DNA of 64,000 nt from Lepeophtheirus salmonis. Lineage: Eukaryota; Arthropoda; Copepoda; Siphonostomatoida; Caligidae. Below, piece by piece: positions 25,201 through 36,088 of the stretch. The stretch is from NCBI RefSeq assembly GCF_016086655.4, contig NC_052137.2:16965041-17029040 (forward strand), read 5' to 3'. The notes beneath the pieces were generated by a model. The model made no database searches. It was given only the letters and a program-made list of their open reading frames with translations, and was not told the DNA's origin. The stretch's first letter is position 1. Each line of letters begins with the position of its first letter. The position numbers were made by a program, and so were the translations under genes.

Positions 25201-25628
25201 TTTTTGATTTTCCTTTCAGCCCCATATTAAAGGAGCCCCATGATACTGGAGAAAAAGAAGAGATTCGTCAGTCGGTTTTTCAACCTCGTGTCCATCCAGA
25301 GAATGACTCTTATGCACCTTCACCAATTGACTTGGAAAGAAATTCTTCCTTTCTGGCCCAGAAAATCATTGGTCTTCCTGATGTTAGAATATGGAGCTCT
25401 GTAGACGTTGCCCGATTTGTTACCTCACTCCCAGGTCTTGAGAATAATCTTAAGTTAGCGGAAATTATTTTAGAAGAAGAAATAGACGGATATTCTTTTA
25501 CGCTTTTACAACAATCAGACTTGGTTAAAATCTTAGGCTTTAAATTAGGTCCCGCTCTTAAAATATTTAATTCAATTCAAATCTTAAAGGCTCAATACAA
25601 GTCCCTAGAAAGTAATTCTGTACCTTGA
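22217..25628 (+). CDS. l(3)mbt: L(3)mbt-like MBT-repeat chromatin reader
   Basis: Twelve coding exons, each joined in phase by GT-AG: 22217-22538, 22605-22717, 22779-22880, 22939-23089, 23144-23535, 23621-23849, 23917-24134, 24200-24443, 24513-24712, 24791-24908, 24969-25158, 25220-25628. They encode about 895 residues. The order seen is a basic, serine-rich N-terminus; an FCS-like C2C2 finger near residue 253 (CCEGCGCYGMAGDFF then CCKEC); three MBT repeats at about 361-695, each with a hallmark such as LHFDGFPDSYDFW or IHFDGWEDDYDYW; a C2HC finger near 711 (CPTPGCRGIGH); and a SAM domain at about 817-885. Three MBTs plus C2HC plus SAM is the L3MBTL1/3/4 and Drosophila l(3)mbt layout, whose members bind mono- and dimethyl-lysine on histones, compact chromatin and repress transcription. 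The start is the first ATG after the 22199 acceptor, so an upstream coding exon is possible. The N-terminal 360 residues carry no domain I recognise apart from the finger. Confidence 0.92.
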
Positions 25629-27180
25629 AGAAAATTGATTTTCGTAAACTTTAGTGAAGTGAAGACTCTTATATTTTATCTTTTTTTTTTTTTTTTTTTT
25701 TTTTAAACCTAAGTCATTGTTTATGTTTTTAAATATTATATTGAACGCATTTAGAAATTAATGAGTGTTTATATAATTATATATATGTATATTATGAGCT
25801 TATAATGATATCTAAAATTATTATTATTAATGATATTAGTTGATATATATTTTTTTATTGTATTCATTTGTATTTATTCAAGATATCAGAAATACATATT
25901 ATCATTTATATATTTTAAAAATATGCTGTGTCAACATACAAACAATGTTAAACAATAATCAAGAAAAGGAGAAAATACCTTTTTTTATATACTTCATCAT
26001 ATATTCTGTACAAGCTGCGATATCTGTACAAGTTGCAACTTGTATAAGCAAATTGTAAAAGTTGCAATTTCTTAGTCTTAAAATGCAATATTGAATTGCA
26101 AGATTGATCATTCTAATTACCAACTATACATTGATAATATATCATTTTGATCCATTAAATAATATGGTTATTATGTATTTATGAGTAATCTAACTGTGGG
26201 CATTTGAACTTTATGTTGTCCCTTGTACTACTTATATTTGAGTAATTTGTAATGATACATTCAAAAACTACACTATTAATATATGGATCGTCCATAGAAT
26301 ATTCAATTAATGAATTATCCTCATCCCAAGTACTGTAAATCCTTAATCTCATTTCTTGATTTCAACGTGTACAATTTGATTGTACAAGTTGTAACTTGTT
26401 TAAATCGCTACTTGTACACAACTTATACATACAATCCAACATTTCACAGGTATTTGAGTCAATTCTAGGCTTTGTATTCCAATTTATAAGATGAGTTAAT
26501 ATAATAGCCAAGAATTTTACCCATAGAGAGTTTTCATCTGACGTTAGTATTGCTGACGTTGGCCATTTTGGGGGCCTAACAATCTAGTTGAATAACCATG
26601 AAAATCCTTTTTTTTAATTAATATTGAGGAAAATAGTTAAGCATTTTATGTTGAAATGGTACCGACAAATAAAAGGACATAAACCTTTTTGTCTATCCAA
26701 TAATTATCCCTCTAATTAATAGTTGCATTATATATCTGCCCCTAAAATGTATATAAAATATGTTAATTGCTATACTCAACTAAGATTCAATACTGTAAAA
26801 ATAAATTATTATAATGGAAACTAGAATGGGCATTCAGTAGAGTACAAAAACTCCAATTAAAATCAAACAGAGTTATGTTATTTTTCTCCTAAAGTTATGG
26901 TGGATTATGCATTCTTTAGGTTTTGTCATACCTTGACCTCTCAAAATTTAATGGCCTATTACTGTGACGATATTGAACCAACTTTACTCCGCAATACAAA
27001 ACTAACAAACAGGCTCAAAAACATTACCTTTGTTGAAATTCGTCTGTGGAGGTAATAAATATAATGATATATTTTTCTCTAATAATCCTACTTTTATCGA
27101 TCAAAAAAGAATAGTAATTCTACAAAATATGTATACCTCGTGCCATTACATATTTAATTTAATTCAAGTATAACTGTTTA
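25629..27180. other. Intergenic region l(3)mbt to NMD3: 3' UTR, AT-rich, no gene
   Basis: It begins with the l(3)mbt 3' UTR and a T-tract (about 25680-25704). It also holds short repeated motifs around CAAGTTGTAACTTG and GTACAAGTTGCAACTTG (26010-26060 and 26380-26430), which are partly self-complementary. Reading frames are short and AT-driven. I see no gene. Confidence 0.6.
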
Positions 27181-27182
27181 TC

Positions 27183-27310
27183 ATTGTCATCAAGTGGTAT
27201 TTAAATATGCTAGTCCAAAGTATTTTTTCTTTAAAGTCATTTGATACAGTTTCCGTTTCATCAAGATTTATATGAAATTTGTCTATTATATATAGTAAAA
27301 ATATCAACCT
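27183..27310. repeat. Dispersed repeat R5, copy 1
   Basis: TCATCAAGTGGTATTT, CATTTGATACAGTTTCCGTT and TAGTAAAAATATCAACCTTG recur with changes at 37985-38115 and 42990-43072. It is followed by an R8-like GTACAGGATTATATTTTTGG at 27364. Class unknown. Confidence 0.5.
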
Positions 27311-27637
27311 TGATCCCCAAGATAGCGCCTCCTTCAATTAAGATACCATTTATTATGTCAGCCCGTACAGGATTATATTTTTGGGGGGCTTATTTTAGAA
27401 AAGAAATCCGTTCAAAAAAATCCCCTCTTTACTGTTTTCTCTTTAATTTTTTTTACAATGAGAAGATTTTTTTCTTCATGAGGGAAAAAATTCCTCTATT
27501 AAGGGGCCAGTAATATTTTATTGATAGAATTAAATGGATGATAATTAGTCAGAGAATGTAAAAGGATTTTGATATTCAATTTTAAGAAAAATGATTCTAG
27601 CTTGTTTTTTTGTTGACATTTGATTGTGTCTTGTTTC

Positions 27638-27645
27638 TGACGTCA
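27638..27645. promoter_or_regulatory. CRE-like palindrome upstream of NMD3
   Basis: A perfect TGACGTCA lies 88 bp upstream of the NMD3 start codon. In animals this octamer is the binding site of CREB/ATF bZIP factors and is common close to transcription starts of housekeeping genes. Function here is inferred from position only; the same octamer also occurs in repeats of this window. Confidence 0.45.
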
Positions 27646-27732
27646 CAGCTTGCGTATCTTGGTTGTTCTTTTCCACGTGCAAATCCATCCTTCAAAAGTC
27701 TCCTTCATTGATATTCCGATATTTTGATTGTC

Positions 27733-30524
27733 ATGGATATTATCGGAGAAATCAAGGAGGATACGCATAAGATGTAAGTACATGAACCTATAGGACTATT
27801 CTATAAGATGTATAACCACTTTGATGTAGCCTTTGCTGTCAATGTGGCGTACCGATTGATCCCAATCCTGCAAATACTTGTGTAGGATGTCTTCGAACGC
27901 AGGTGGACATCACCGAGGATATTCCCAAGCAAGTTGTTCTCAACTTTTGTAAATTTTGTGAACGGTACCTGAATCCTCCGAATCAATGGGTATCTTGCCC
28001 TCTAGAATCCCGGGAAATGATGGCACTTTGTCTTAAAAAACTCAAAGGACTCTCCAAAGTGAAGCTAGTGGATGCGAACTTCGTATGGACGGAGCCTCAT
28101 TCACGACGTATTAAGGTTAAACTCTCTGTACAAGCTGAAGTGGTGTCTGCAACGATTCTTCAGCAAACCTTCGTGGTAGAATACGTTGTTCACAATCAAA
28201 TGTGTGATGATTGCCATCGTGTTGAGGCCAAGGACACTTGGAATGCGAGTGTAAGTTTTAAAGACCATTTATGTTGCAATGCAATGTAGCAAATTCATGA
28301 ATTTACTTATAGGTTCAAGTGAGGCAAAAAACGACCCAAAGGAAAACCCTTTATTATTTGGAACAAGTACTCATCAAGTACAATGCGACCAAGGACTGCT
28401 CTGGAATTAAAGTTGTACATGAAGGCTTGGATTTCTTTTTTTCCAACGAGTCACATGCAAGGAAGCTAGTTGAATTCCTCGGGACTGTTGTACCCATCCG
28501 CTATCAGCAAGCCAAAAAGTTGATATCTCATGACACGAATAGCAACACATACAATTATAAATATACATTCTCTGTCGAAGTGGTACCTATTTGCAAAGAT
28601 AATATTGTATGTTTGCCCCCAAAGGTAGCCCATTCCCTCGGAGGAATGGGACAAATTGCCCTCGTTCACAAGGTTACTAATGTCTTGCATCTCTTAGATC
28701 CTAGTACTTGCCAATGTGAGTTCAGATGTTTACTACATATAGGCTTGATTTATGTCAAATAATTGAAATCATTTTTTATAGTCGCAGAAATCAACGCTAA
28801 TTCTTACTTTAGAACTCCATTTCTTTCTTTGACGGGACCCAAATCTTTTACAGAATATACGGTCATGAATATTGAGATTATATCTGATTTTGATAGAAGA
28901 AAATTTAGTGGACAAGGAGCCATCTCCAAGAGGGTAATTAATTATTATTTTATTCTATAATTGAGTGTTAATAAATCAATTTTTACAGCATGTATTAGCG
29001 GATTGTTGGGTTGTTCGATCAAGCGAATTAGGGGTGAATGATGAACAAATTCATGCTCGTACTCATCTCGGACATATTCTTCAAATTGGTGATTCTGTAA
29101 TGGGGTAAGCATATTTAAATTAACATCTACAACTGCTTTGTGTTCTTTTCTCCTCATTTTCGATATCTCCCAATAGTCTTGTATTAGTATGTGTTTCATT
29201 CTTCCATTTTTTATTTTCCAAAATATTCCGAACCAAGAATTCTGCTGACTCATTTATTTGTAAGCCGGTTCTTGCAGAGATTCCAAACCACTCTATGAAT
29301 CCATTCTCTTCACAAAATTGATCCATTTTTTCTTTATTCTTAATTAAAGATTTAGAAATGTCACATTTGTTAGCTGTGAGGAATTGCAAATATTTTAAAG
29401 ATACATTTAGGTTATATATATAATATCCTACCTAAGAGTACAACAGGGATATTTTCACCTCTTATCAATACTTTGGAGTCTAGATCCCTTTTCCATTTCA
29501 ATACTGCATCAAATGACTCCTGTCTCGTTACATCAAAAACAATCATTGCAGCATTGGAATCCCTGTAGTAAACTCGGGTCATGTTTCCATATCTTTCTTG
29601 TCCAGCAATGTCCCAAAGCTGTAATCTTTCCATTAAAAGTATGGGCCATTATTACTATTATATTATTTTAATTACCTTATAATTGTGTTCGGATCCAAAC
29701 TAAGGATTTTTATGGCGAAGTCAACTCCAATCGTTGCTTTGTAGTTCTCTGAAAACATGTTTTTAACATATCTTTTAATGTATGAAGTTTTTCCTGTGCC
29801 AATGTCTCCAATGACTAGAATTTTAAAAAGATGTTCATTCCTGGATGAATTGTTCATACTTAAAAGAGAAAATGCGAGTTTCTTAGAATGAATTCATACC
29901 ACTTTATTCCATTTCAGTGCTTATCGACTCTATTTATAGAGTATTTATCTATTTATGTGGTTACAACTTTGTGTGATAATTCCTTACAAACTTATTTACA
30001 TACTTTATTCCAGAAAATAACACATTTAAAACAAACATTTCATCATTGTAATATTTATTAATTTAACAACAAACAAAGTTAAAGATATGAATGACATAAA
30101 AATGACATGATGAATAATTATTATTTGCAGGCTGAATTTAAAAAATTGCAATGTGAATAATCCAGAGCTGGAAGAGATGGCAGAGCATAAAATCCCAGAT
30201 GTGATCCTTGTTAAAAAAGTATATGCTCAGAAATGTGTTCGGAATCGACGCCGTAAGTGGAAACTACGACACATGGATGGTGTTCTCGGAACTAAGAGTA
30301 TAACGAGTGAGAATCAGGAAATGACAGACTTTCTTGAAGACATTGAGGAGGACATGGATATGCGACAACATATTAATATCTACAAGGATCATAGGAAATT
30401 CACTACTGCCGTTGATGAAGATGACGATGATAATGAAATTCCCGGGGTTAACCTTGCTGAAATGTTGGAGTCCTTTAGTATAAGTGCACCAAATAAGGAA
30501 ATGGAGAAAAATGAGACATTCTGA
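27733..30524 (+). CDS. NMD3: 60S ribosomal export protein NMD3
   Basis: Six exons joined in phase: 27733-27773, 27830-28250, 28313-28715, 28782-28933, 28989-29104, 30131-30524. They give 508 residues against about 503 in human. NMD3 binds nascent 60S subunits in the nucleus and links them to CRM1 for export. The N-terminal cysteine pairs that form the treble zinc region are visible: CCQCG near residue 16, CVGC, CKFCERY and CDDCHRVE. The central part keeps family blocks such as VWTEPHSRRIKVKL, SNTYNYKYTFSVE and VPICKDNIVCLPPK. The C-terminus has an acidic stretch and a leucine-rich LAEMLESFSI segment where the family carries its export signal. The first exon is short, and its AT joined to C at 27830 regenerates the conserved ILCCQCG. 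The last intron (29105-30130, 1026 bp) is far longer than the other four and contains a Rab gene on the other strand. Confidence 0.96.
29120..29857 (-). CDS. Rab32: Rab32-family small GTPase nested in NMD3 intron 5
   Basis: Three exons on the minus strand: 29857-29676, 29625-29432, 29373-29120, with introns of 50 and 58 bp, encoding 209 residues. All G motifs are present: P-loop GDIGTGKT (17-24), switch I with NYKATIGVDF, G3 as WDIAGQERYGNMTRVYYRD, G4 NKCD and G5 ISARTG. The IAGQE variant (instead of TAGQE) and the RYGNMTRVYY block are hallmarks of the Rab32/38 group (Drosophila lightoid), which acts on lysosome-related organelles and mitochondria-associated membranes. The protein ends in SSCRC, a CXC double-prenylation motif. 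G5 reads SAR instead of SAK. The gene lies wholly inside the NMD3 intron; its stop is 15 bp from NMD3 exon 5. A minus-strand AATAAA at 28954-28949 would place its 3' UTR antisense to that exon. Confidence 0.94.
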
Positions 30525-30641
30525 TAAATTTATGTATAAATAGTATATAATATAATTAATTATATTTGATATATAACTCTATATAATTTGGCTACAATGA
30601 ATACATAAAGACTTTATATATTGATATGTTTTATTTTATCA

Positions 30642-31772
30642 TTATGCATTTGTGAGATTGAAGTCGGATTCAAAAGAAGCAAAAAATTCTACAAATGAAA
30701 GAATTCCGTTATTATCTTTGTCAAACTCCAAGAGTAAACGATCAATTAAATCTGAAAAGAAAAGTAGGATTTACATATTATATTTTCCCTTTAATTAACT
30801 ACACATAGAAATAGTAGGGTCATGATTATGTTTATTTAGGTATATCATCAGCATGTATAACTAGAGTAGTTCAAGATTGCAGCTGACTGATAAGAACCCC
30901 TAAAAAGTACATTTCTCAAATAGAGATCAAACTAGTTTTTCCCACATTGACATGTATGAATATGTTTGTTTGTAACATTGAAATGTGTTATTTTATGTGT
31001 ATGCTGTACGTAATATTATTAGGTAAGTTCAACAAATTATTTCCGAACTAAACAACGAGGCTCATAAAAGTATATCTCCCTACTTTTCCATGTTCAAACT
31101 ATGTAATTGAATGGATTTTTTGTTGACCTCTGGGGAGTTGAATTGAAATATTTATTGAAAAAGGACTTGATTTATGAAAAATAACTCCCAAAAGTAAAAC
31201 CCTGAATTGCTAAAAAATGATGATGGCTTTTATCTATATACATTATATAAAAAAATGCATTTTAGCACTCATGTAAAGGTATAAAGGTATACTTTTATGA
31301 TTGGAAACTTGTTTATTAAATTTGTCCATTTTGCGAAAAAGTCTTTTCAAGTAGTCGCCAGTTGGTTCATTCCTACGTATTTGAGCATTGAATTTTGTGT
31401 GAAAGTTATTATGATAATATTACCAACGGTATTTTGGAACTCTTTATCCTTTGCATCAGAAGTGATATGTCCGTGAAGATAGCGTTCATCCTCATGTGCA
31501 TGTTTATGATGTAGTGCCTTAAAGATTTCTGAACCATCAAGGCCATCATCACGATTGTAGTTATGATTAGAAAAAAAAGCATATGCCAGTTCCAATGGAG
31601 TCATTTTCTCAATTTCTTCTCTAGTTTTGAATTGTAGGTCTTCTTTCAAGTGTCTTTTGTCCTCTGTTACTTTTTGTAGAGTTGACTTTTCTTTGGACTC
31701 GCTTCGTAGATTCCATGAGGCTCCAGTACTAACAATGCACATTAATGAAACAATTAAAAGATAATTAATCAT
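30642..31772 (-). CDS. MCFD2: MCFD2-like EF-hand secretory cargo-receptor subunit
   Basis: Two exons on the minus strand, 31772-31424 and 30751-30642, with an intron of 672 bp, joined as G plus AT to read NTVDLIDRLLLEFD; 152 residues in total. A hydrophobic N-terminus (INYLLIVSLMCIVSTGA) is a clear signal peptide. A charged linker follows, then two EF-hands: loop 1 NYNRDDGLDGSE in exon 1 and loop 2 DKDNNGILSFVE in exon 2, each with ligands at positions 1, 3, 5, 9 and 12. Size (human MCFD2 is 146), signal peptide and paired C-terminal EF-hands match MCFD2, the soluble calcium-binding partner of the lectin ERGIC-53 (LMAN1) in ER-to-Golgi export. A related EF-hand secretory protein of the CGREF1 type is the main alternative. 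Its stop lies 117 bp from the NMD3 stop, so the two genes converge. Confidence 0.87.
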
Positions 31773-32229
31773 GGTGAGGAGTATAATTTTTGTGTTGTTT
31801 CCTATGTTCTTTGTCCCTTGTATATTTGGAATAATGCCACAACTGCTAGGGCTACTCTCATTTCAAAACTATCAATCGAGTAAAACAACCATATTTGTCC
31901 CATGAACACCAATATCTTTACTATATCACGACTCAACATAACAGCCTCCAAAAATTCTATTAACTAGGAGCAATAACTATTCATGCTGCTTTCTGCCCCT
32001 TATTTGTAAATATGTATGTATTTAAAAATAGATCTTTCCACATTATCTCAATTTATTTAATTTTTTGTCCAACCCTCTAAGAAGACGGAAAAATGAAAGT
32101 GCACAACGCAACACACTCGTCTATCGTTTAGAAAATATTTATACACGTTCTTTTCTTATTTTTAAAATATAACTACATATGAATTGAATAAAAAAATGTA
32201 AGTCATTATCCATTCAGACGGGTAGTGAT
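31773..32229. other. Spacer between d4 3' end and MCFD2 5' end
   Basis: This 457-bp spacer holds the promoter of the MCFD2-like gene and the d4 3' UTR, both minus strand. It is AT-rich, with no open frame of note and no repeat I recognise. About 50 bases next to the d4 stop (roughly 32180-32229) are also present downstream of the chimeric copy at 37016-37068. Confidence 0.5.
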
Positions 32230-32827
32230 TCATTTCTTATGAAAAGTCTCCAAACACAGCTTGCAACTCCAGGATCCTTCTGGGGGTTCCTTGATGGGAG
32301 GAACCAAACAATACATGTGATAACCCCGATCACAGTCATCACAAAACAATAGTTGATCATCATTTTCGGATGTACCGCAGAGAGTACAACATTTACATTC
32401 TATACATTGCCATGGATATTTCTTAACGGACACGATCATGTTTTCAGTAAACTGTAGACAAGTAGGATGACCTATAAATGCAATACAAATGAATGAGTAA
32501 TGAATATATTACAATATAAAAGCTTTTAAGCAAAGGAAATAAATATCTGACTCACCAGATCGTCCACATTCAGCACAAGCGACAAGTTCTTCAGGTTGAT
32601 TTGTTTTCTTATTTTCAGACGCATCCCCGAGACAAAAGTCACAATAACCCAAAGAAGGTGCACGATCCTTGCCATGCATCGTTTTTTTGGCTCCAGGATT
32701 AGGAACTACTGTACTTCCAGGGGGAAGAGGCATTCCTGCTACAGAGTTAGCATTGTTCATCATTGAAGAACCTGGTGGTCCATTTCCTCCTGGCCCTCTC
32801 AAGATGGGAAGAGTTCCACCACTAGGA
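32180..32827. repeat. Parental arm of inverted duplication (d4 exons 5-6)
   Basis: This stretch of the minus-strand d4 gene (distal exon 5, intron 5, exon 6 and about 50 bases of 3' flank) is present again in opposite orientation at 36434-37068. The arms are separated by about 3.6 kb. Over most of the length the two copies differ by only a few bases, including a single difference in the 84-bp intron. Differences concentrate in the first 100 or so bases of the copy. Confidence 0.88.
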
Positions 32828-35562
32828 GGTGGTGGTTTCTGAGAAGGGGTTTGCGGATTATCATCGTGAGAGTAGGAAGAAGTCCCATCAGGTTCACGAT
32901 AAGAAATAGGTCCCGCGGATCTTCTAGGCGTTGGTCGCCCTGTAACAATAAGAAAGATAGGGGATTAAGTGAGGATAATGGATATAGAATGTTCAGTTAG
33001 TTAGATTGAAGGAATAATATTTAAATTTAAAAAAAAAGTGATTATTAATTATTTTAACCGTAGCTGTTATTTGGTCAAGCAGTGTGGGTGCGAGTGTGTT
33101 ATTGTATAGACATATACCTATGTATTGTATATAATCAATCAAGATATATTTGATATTACTACCTATCAGTTGATTAAATACTGATTAATTATACAACATT
33201 CGGTGGTCAGGGAATAATATCAAAAACTTAATAATTCAATTAAAGTTGGAGTATATTTAAGAAGAAAAGTGCAAAAAAGTATAAGTGAAAAGTAAGTATC
33301 AACTCCATCAAATGATTAATAAATAATGAGATGCCAAGGAAAGGATAAAATAACCTCCAGAGCTAAAATATCAATATGTTTCATTACATGGTGATTTTCC
33401 AGAAAAAACTTTTCTGCTCAGATAGTCTCCTTTACAAAATAAAAATAAAGAGTTAAAAAAAAAAAAAAAAGATTGACAAAATAAAGAATTTTTAAAGGAA
33501 AATCTTTTCATTTTCTCACCATGTTCCAATGGAGGATGATCACCCGTAGGTACGCCCATAGGCGTCGCAGGGGGTGTTAATGATGATCCTCCAACACCTA
33601 TGGGTCCTCTTGAGTCATCATTACTATCCTCAACGTTTGAATAGGAAGGAGGTTCGTGCGTTTGTGACAAAGTATTAGAGGAGTTATCCCTATCTTTATG
33701 GCTATGATTATAATGATAGGTGAGTCCAGGACGTGTTTTATAACGAGCTCCGCAAACTGAGAGAGAACAATAGACATTGAAGCATCAATATTAATTAGTT
33801 AGTATTTTGCCATGAAAAAATGATATTTCTTCAGTGATAAAGTGAGAAAATAAGCATATATTTATTATTATTATTTTTTTTCAAACGGGTGGACTCGAAA
33901 ATAGCCAAAAAGAATGGTGAGTCAATCGTTTGTAAACATAAATAAACTGCTTGATAAAGAGTGGAAGGTGGATTTACAAAAAAGTATGTTTACTTTGAGG
34001 TGATTACGTTGTGGGTTTGAAAGAATAATAAATGAATTTAAATTCAAGTGTTTATGTATATATATTTTTGCCCATCACATGTATTTGATTTAATTGATCT
34101 AATCAATGAACGTTTTTACAAAAAGTTTAAAAAAAAGAAAGAAAACGACTAAAAACATATTGACATTTAATATCAATAATATAACAACGATACATATATA
34201 AAACAATCCTGAAACTACTAATCGAATATATATTATATAGATGATAGATATATCTCTGGAAAACTATGAACAGATTTTGTGTGAAGTATGATAAACCACT
34301 TATTAGTAATAGTAAAAAAAAAAAAAAAAAAAATCGTAGGTAAATGTTTTAGTTTTTAATGATTGTAAAAAAGATAACCATCCCTCTTTATCTTTTGGAT
34401 TTAGATCGAAACTTACTGTCGCAAGAAAAAGGTTTTTCCGAATCAGGGATATTATCAGCGTGTGTGCGTCTTTTAGCTCCGCCGGTGGAGCTTCTTTTAT
34501 TCTGAGATGAACCTCGGCCAGAGGGAGTGTCTGGAGCTCCTCTACCTCCCTGATTGGAAGATCTCACTCGACCATAGTTCTTTCCTTTACCCCTTTTTCG
34601 ACTGTAGGAATCTTCATACTCAGCGTCTGAGTCGGAATTCATATTGTGTTCCTCGTCATCATGGAAGATGTCATCATCATAGTAGGACCAATCCTTGAAG
34701 ATAAGGTTGTGGTTTTTAAGAGTTTGCTCTCAATTCAATTATGAAGGAGGAGCGTCTGCAGGGGCCCTTCTCAAATCGAGGGATTTTGGTCCTTACCCAC
34801 CCCAAAATAATTACAGGCTTGTAGCAAAACTTTATATGGGAGAACAGGGGAATAATTTTTTTAAAAAAACAACAACTTTACTTTACTAAAAAAAGCTACA
34901 ATTCGTACCCAGGCCAAAAATAAATTTCCCTGAAAAGTATCTTCTAAAAAAAAATGAAGCCCCCTCCAAAATCAAATCCTACAGACGGTCCTGGATTGGG
35001 AGGATGTGAGATACTTACGGGTTTTTCAGATGGATCCTTGGTTCCACTGTGGTTTGAGTCTTCATTCGGAGGTGGCATGGATGAGGATCCTGCAAATGAG
35101 GGATCCACCGGGGGTATGAGGCTACTGGGAGTGAGTCCTAAGTCCCCCTCGCCCCCGTTTCCAATGAGGCCATGCTGATTTCTTGGCTGTAGAAAAAATC
35201 GAAGGTATTGGAACTTTTTCTTCCTCCACGGCTTTTGAGGATACGTGAGGATTTGTCCCTCTCGCCTTCCGGGCATCCGCTCACGGGAGGAACGGTAGGA
35301 ATTGTAGTGACGCTGTGCTACTCCGGTCTGACCATCTATATAAGGAATCCTCATACGGCGCTCTTCGTTCAATTTACGGTTAAATGCTGTGGCATTCTCC
35401 AAATATTCTTTGTAGGAGGGATCGTCGAAGAACCTTAACAAGGGCACAGGGTTCACATTTAGTATTATTATATCCCTCATTTACTTCAATACTTATTCAG
35501 GCATGTACTCACTTTTGAATTTTCTTGACGGTTTCGGGATTGACGTCAATCTCGGGAGCCAT
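32230..35562 (-). CDS. d4: d4/DPF family double-PHD protein (BAF45-type)
   Basis: Six minus-strand exons, all in phase: 35562-35513, 35433-35019, 34693-34417, 33756-33520, 32939-32556, 32471-32230, encoding 534 residues. Order seen: Requiem_N domain (about 17-105, with IPYIDGQTGVAQRHY and the PQKPWRKKK block); an acidic then basic region (DWSYYDDDIFHDDEE, RKRGKGKNYGR); one C2H2 finger split by an intron (CD, then ICGARYKTRPGLTYHYNHSH, about 246-267); a long Ser/Pro/Gly linker; and tandem PHD fingers (PHD1 CDFCLGD to WQCIEC from about 424, PHD2 CTLCGTSENDDQLLFCDDCD to SWSCKLC to about 530). This is the DPF1/2/3 and Drosophila d4 layout. These proteins are BAF chromatin-remodeller subunits whose double PHD reads acylated H3 tails. 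The linker makes it longer than vertebrate DPF2 (about 391). Exons 5-6 have a near-identical inverted copy at 36434-37068. Confidence 0.94.
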
Positions 35563-36088
35563 TCTCAATCAAGAGACGGTCCAAAACGGATCCCACAACG
35601 AGAAATCAATGAAAAAGAACAATGCTACACAAATGAAAGGACGCTGCTCCAACTCTCCTCAACGCCCCTTTAAACTTTTTAAACGTTTCCATACTTCAGA
35701 GCGCACTCTTTCTTTTAGAAGGAGATCTCATACAGGAGTAGTCCCAGCATTTCATACATGTGACGTCACCATTGCTCAAGTTGCCACTTTTAGGGACCTA
35801 AACAAACAAAATGCTACAGAAATATATTAATATTAAGGAAAATATTGAATGTCAAAATGGGATCAAGAAATAAAAAAACCGAAACCTACTAAGTATCAAA
35901 AAAGTATCCCTCTAATGCCTAGAATTAATATGTATCACTATCAGACACAATATTTTATTACATCTTTCTAAAGGGTTTTTCATTAGGGGCGCTTCAATTC
36001 TTTATTCCTTTAGGTAAAAAAACACGCCATATTTCTTCTCTTACTTTGACATTGATTAGAAACTTGATTAGTCTACATTTCTGTCATT
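35563..36088. other. Divergent spacer between d4 and the chimeric gene
   Basis: The d4 gene and the chimera are transcribed away from each other across 526 bp, so this spacer would hold both promoters. The d4-proximal half is richer in G+C and has the CRE-like octamer. The chimera-proximal half (about 35820-36088) is AT-rich and would be the transposon 5' flank if the HTH exon came from an element; I could not identify a terminal inverted repeat there. Confidence 0.45.
35761..35768. promoter_or_regulatory. CRE-like palindrome upstream of d4
   Basis: A perfect TGACGTCA lies 199 bp upstream of the d4 start codon (35562, minus strand). A second perfect copy (35541-35548) lies inside coding exon 1, within the Ile-Asp-Val-Asn codons. 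Promoter function is inferred from position and from the similar site before NMD3. Confidence 0.4.

Noticed and set aside
35187..35214. A possible 28-base intron inside d4 exon 2 (GT...TTTTTTCTACAG)
   Set aside because: It looks intron-like but is far shorter than the 50-bp minimum seen here, and removing 28 bases would destroy the otherwise open downstream frame.
34944..35480. Single 178-codon frame on the minus strand as one protein
   Set aside because: It begins in intron 1 (before the acceptor at 35434) and ends in intron 2 (after the GTAAGT donor at 35018). Only the middle is d4 exon 2.
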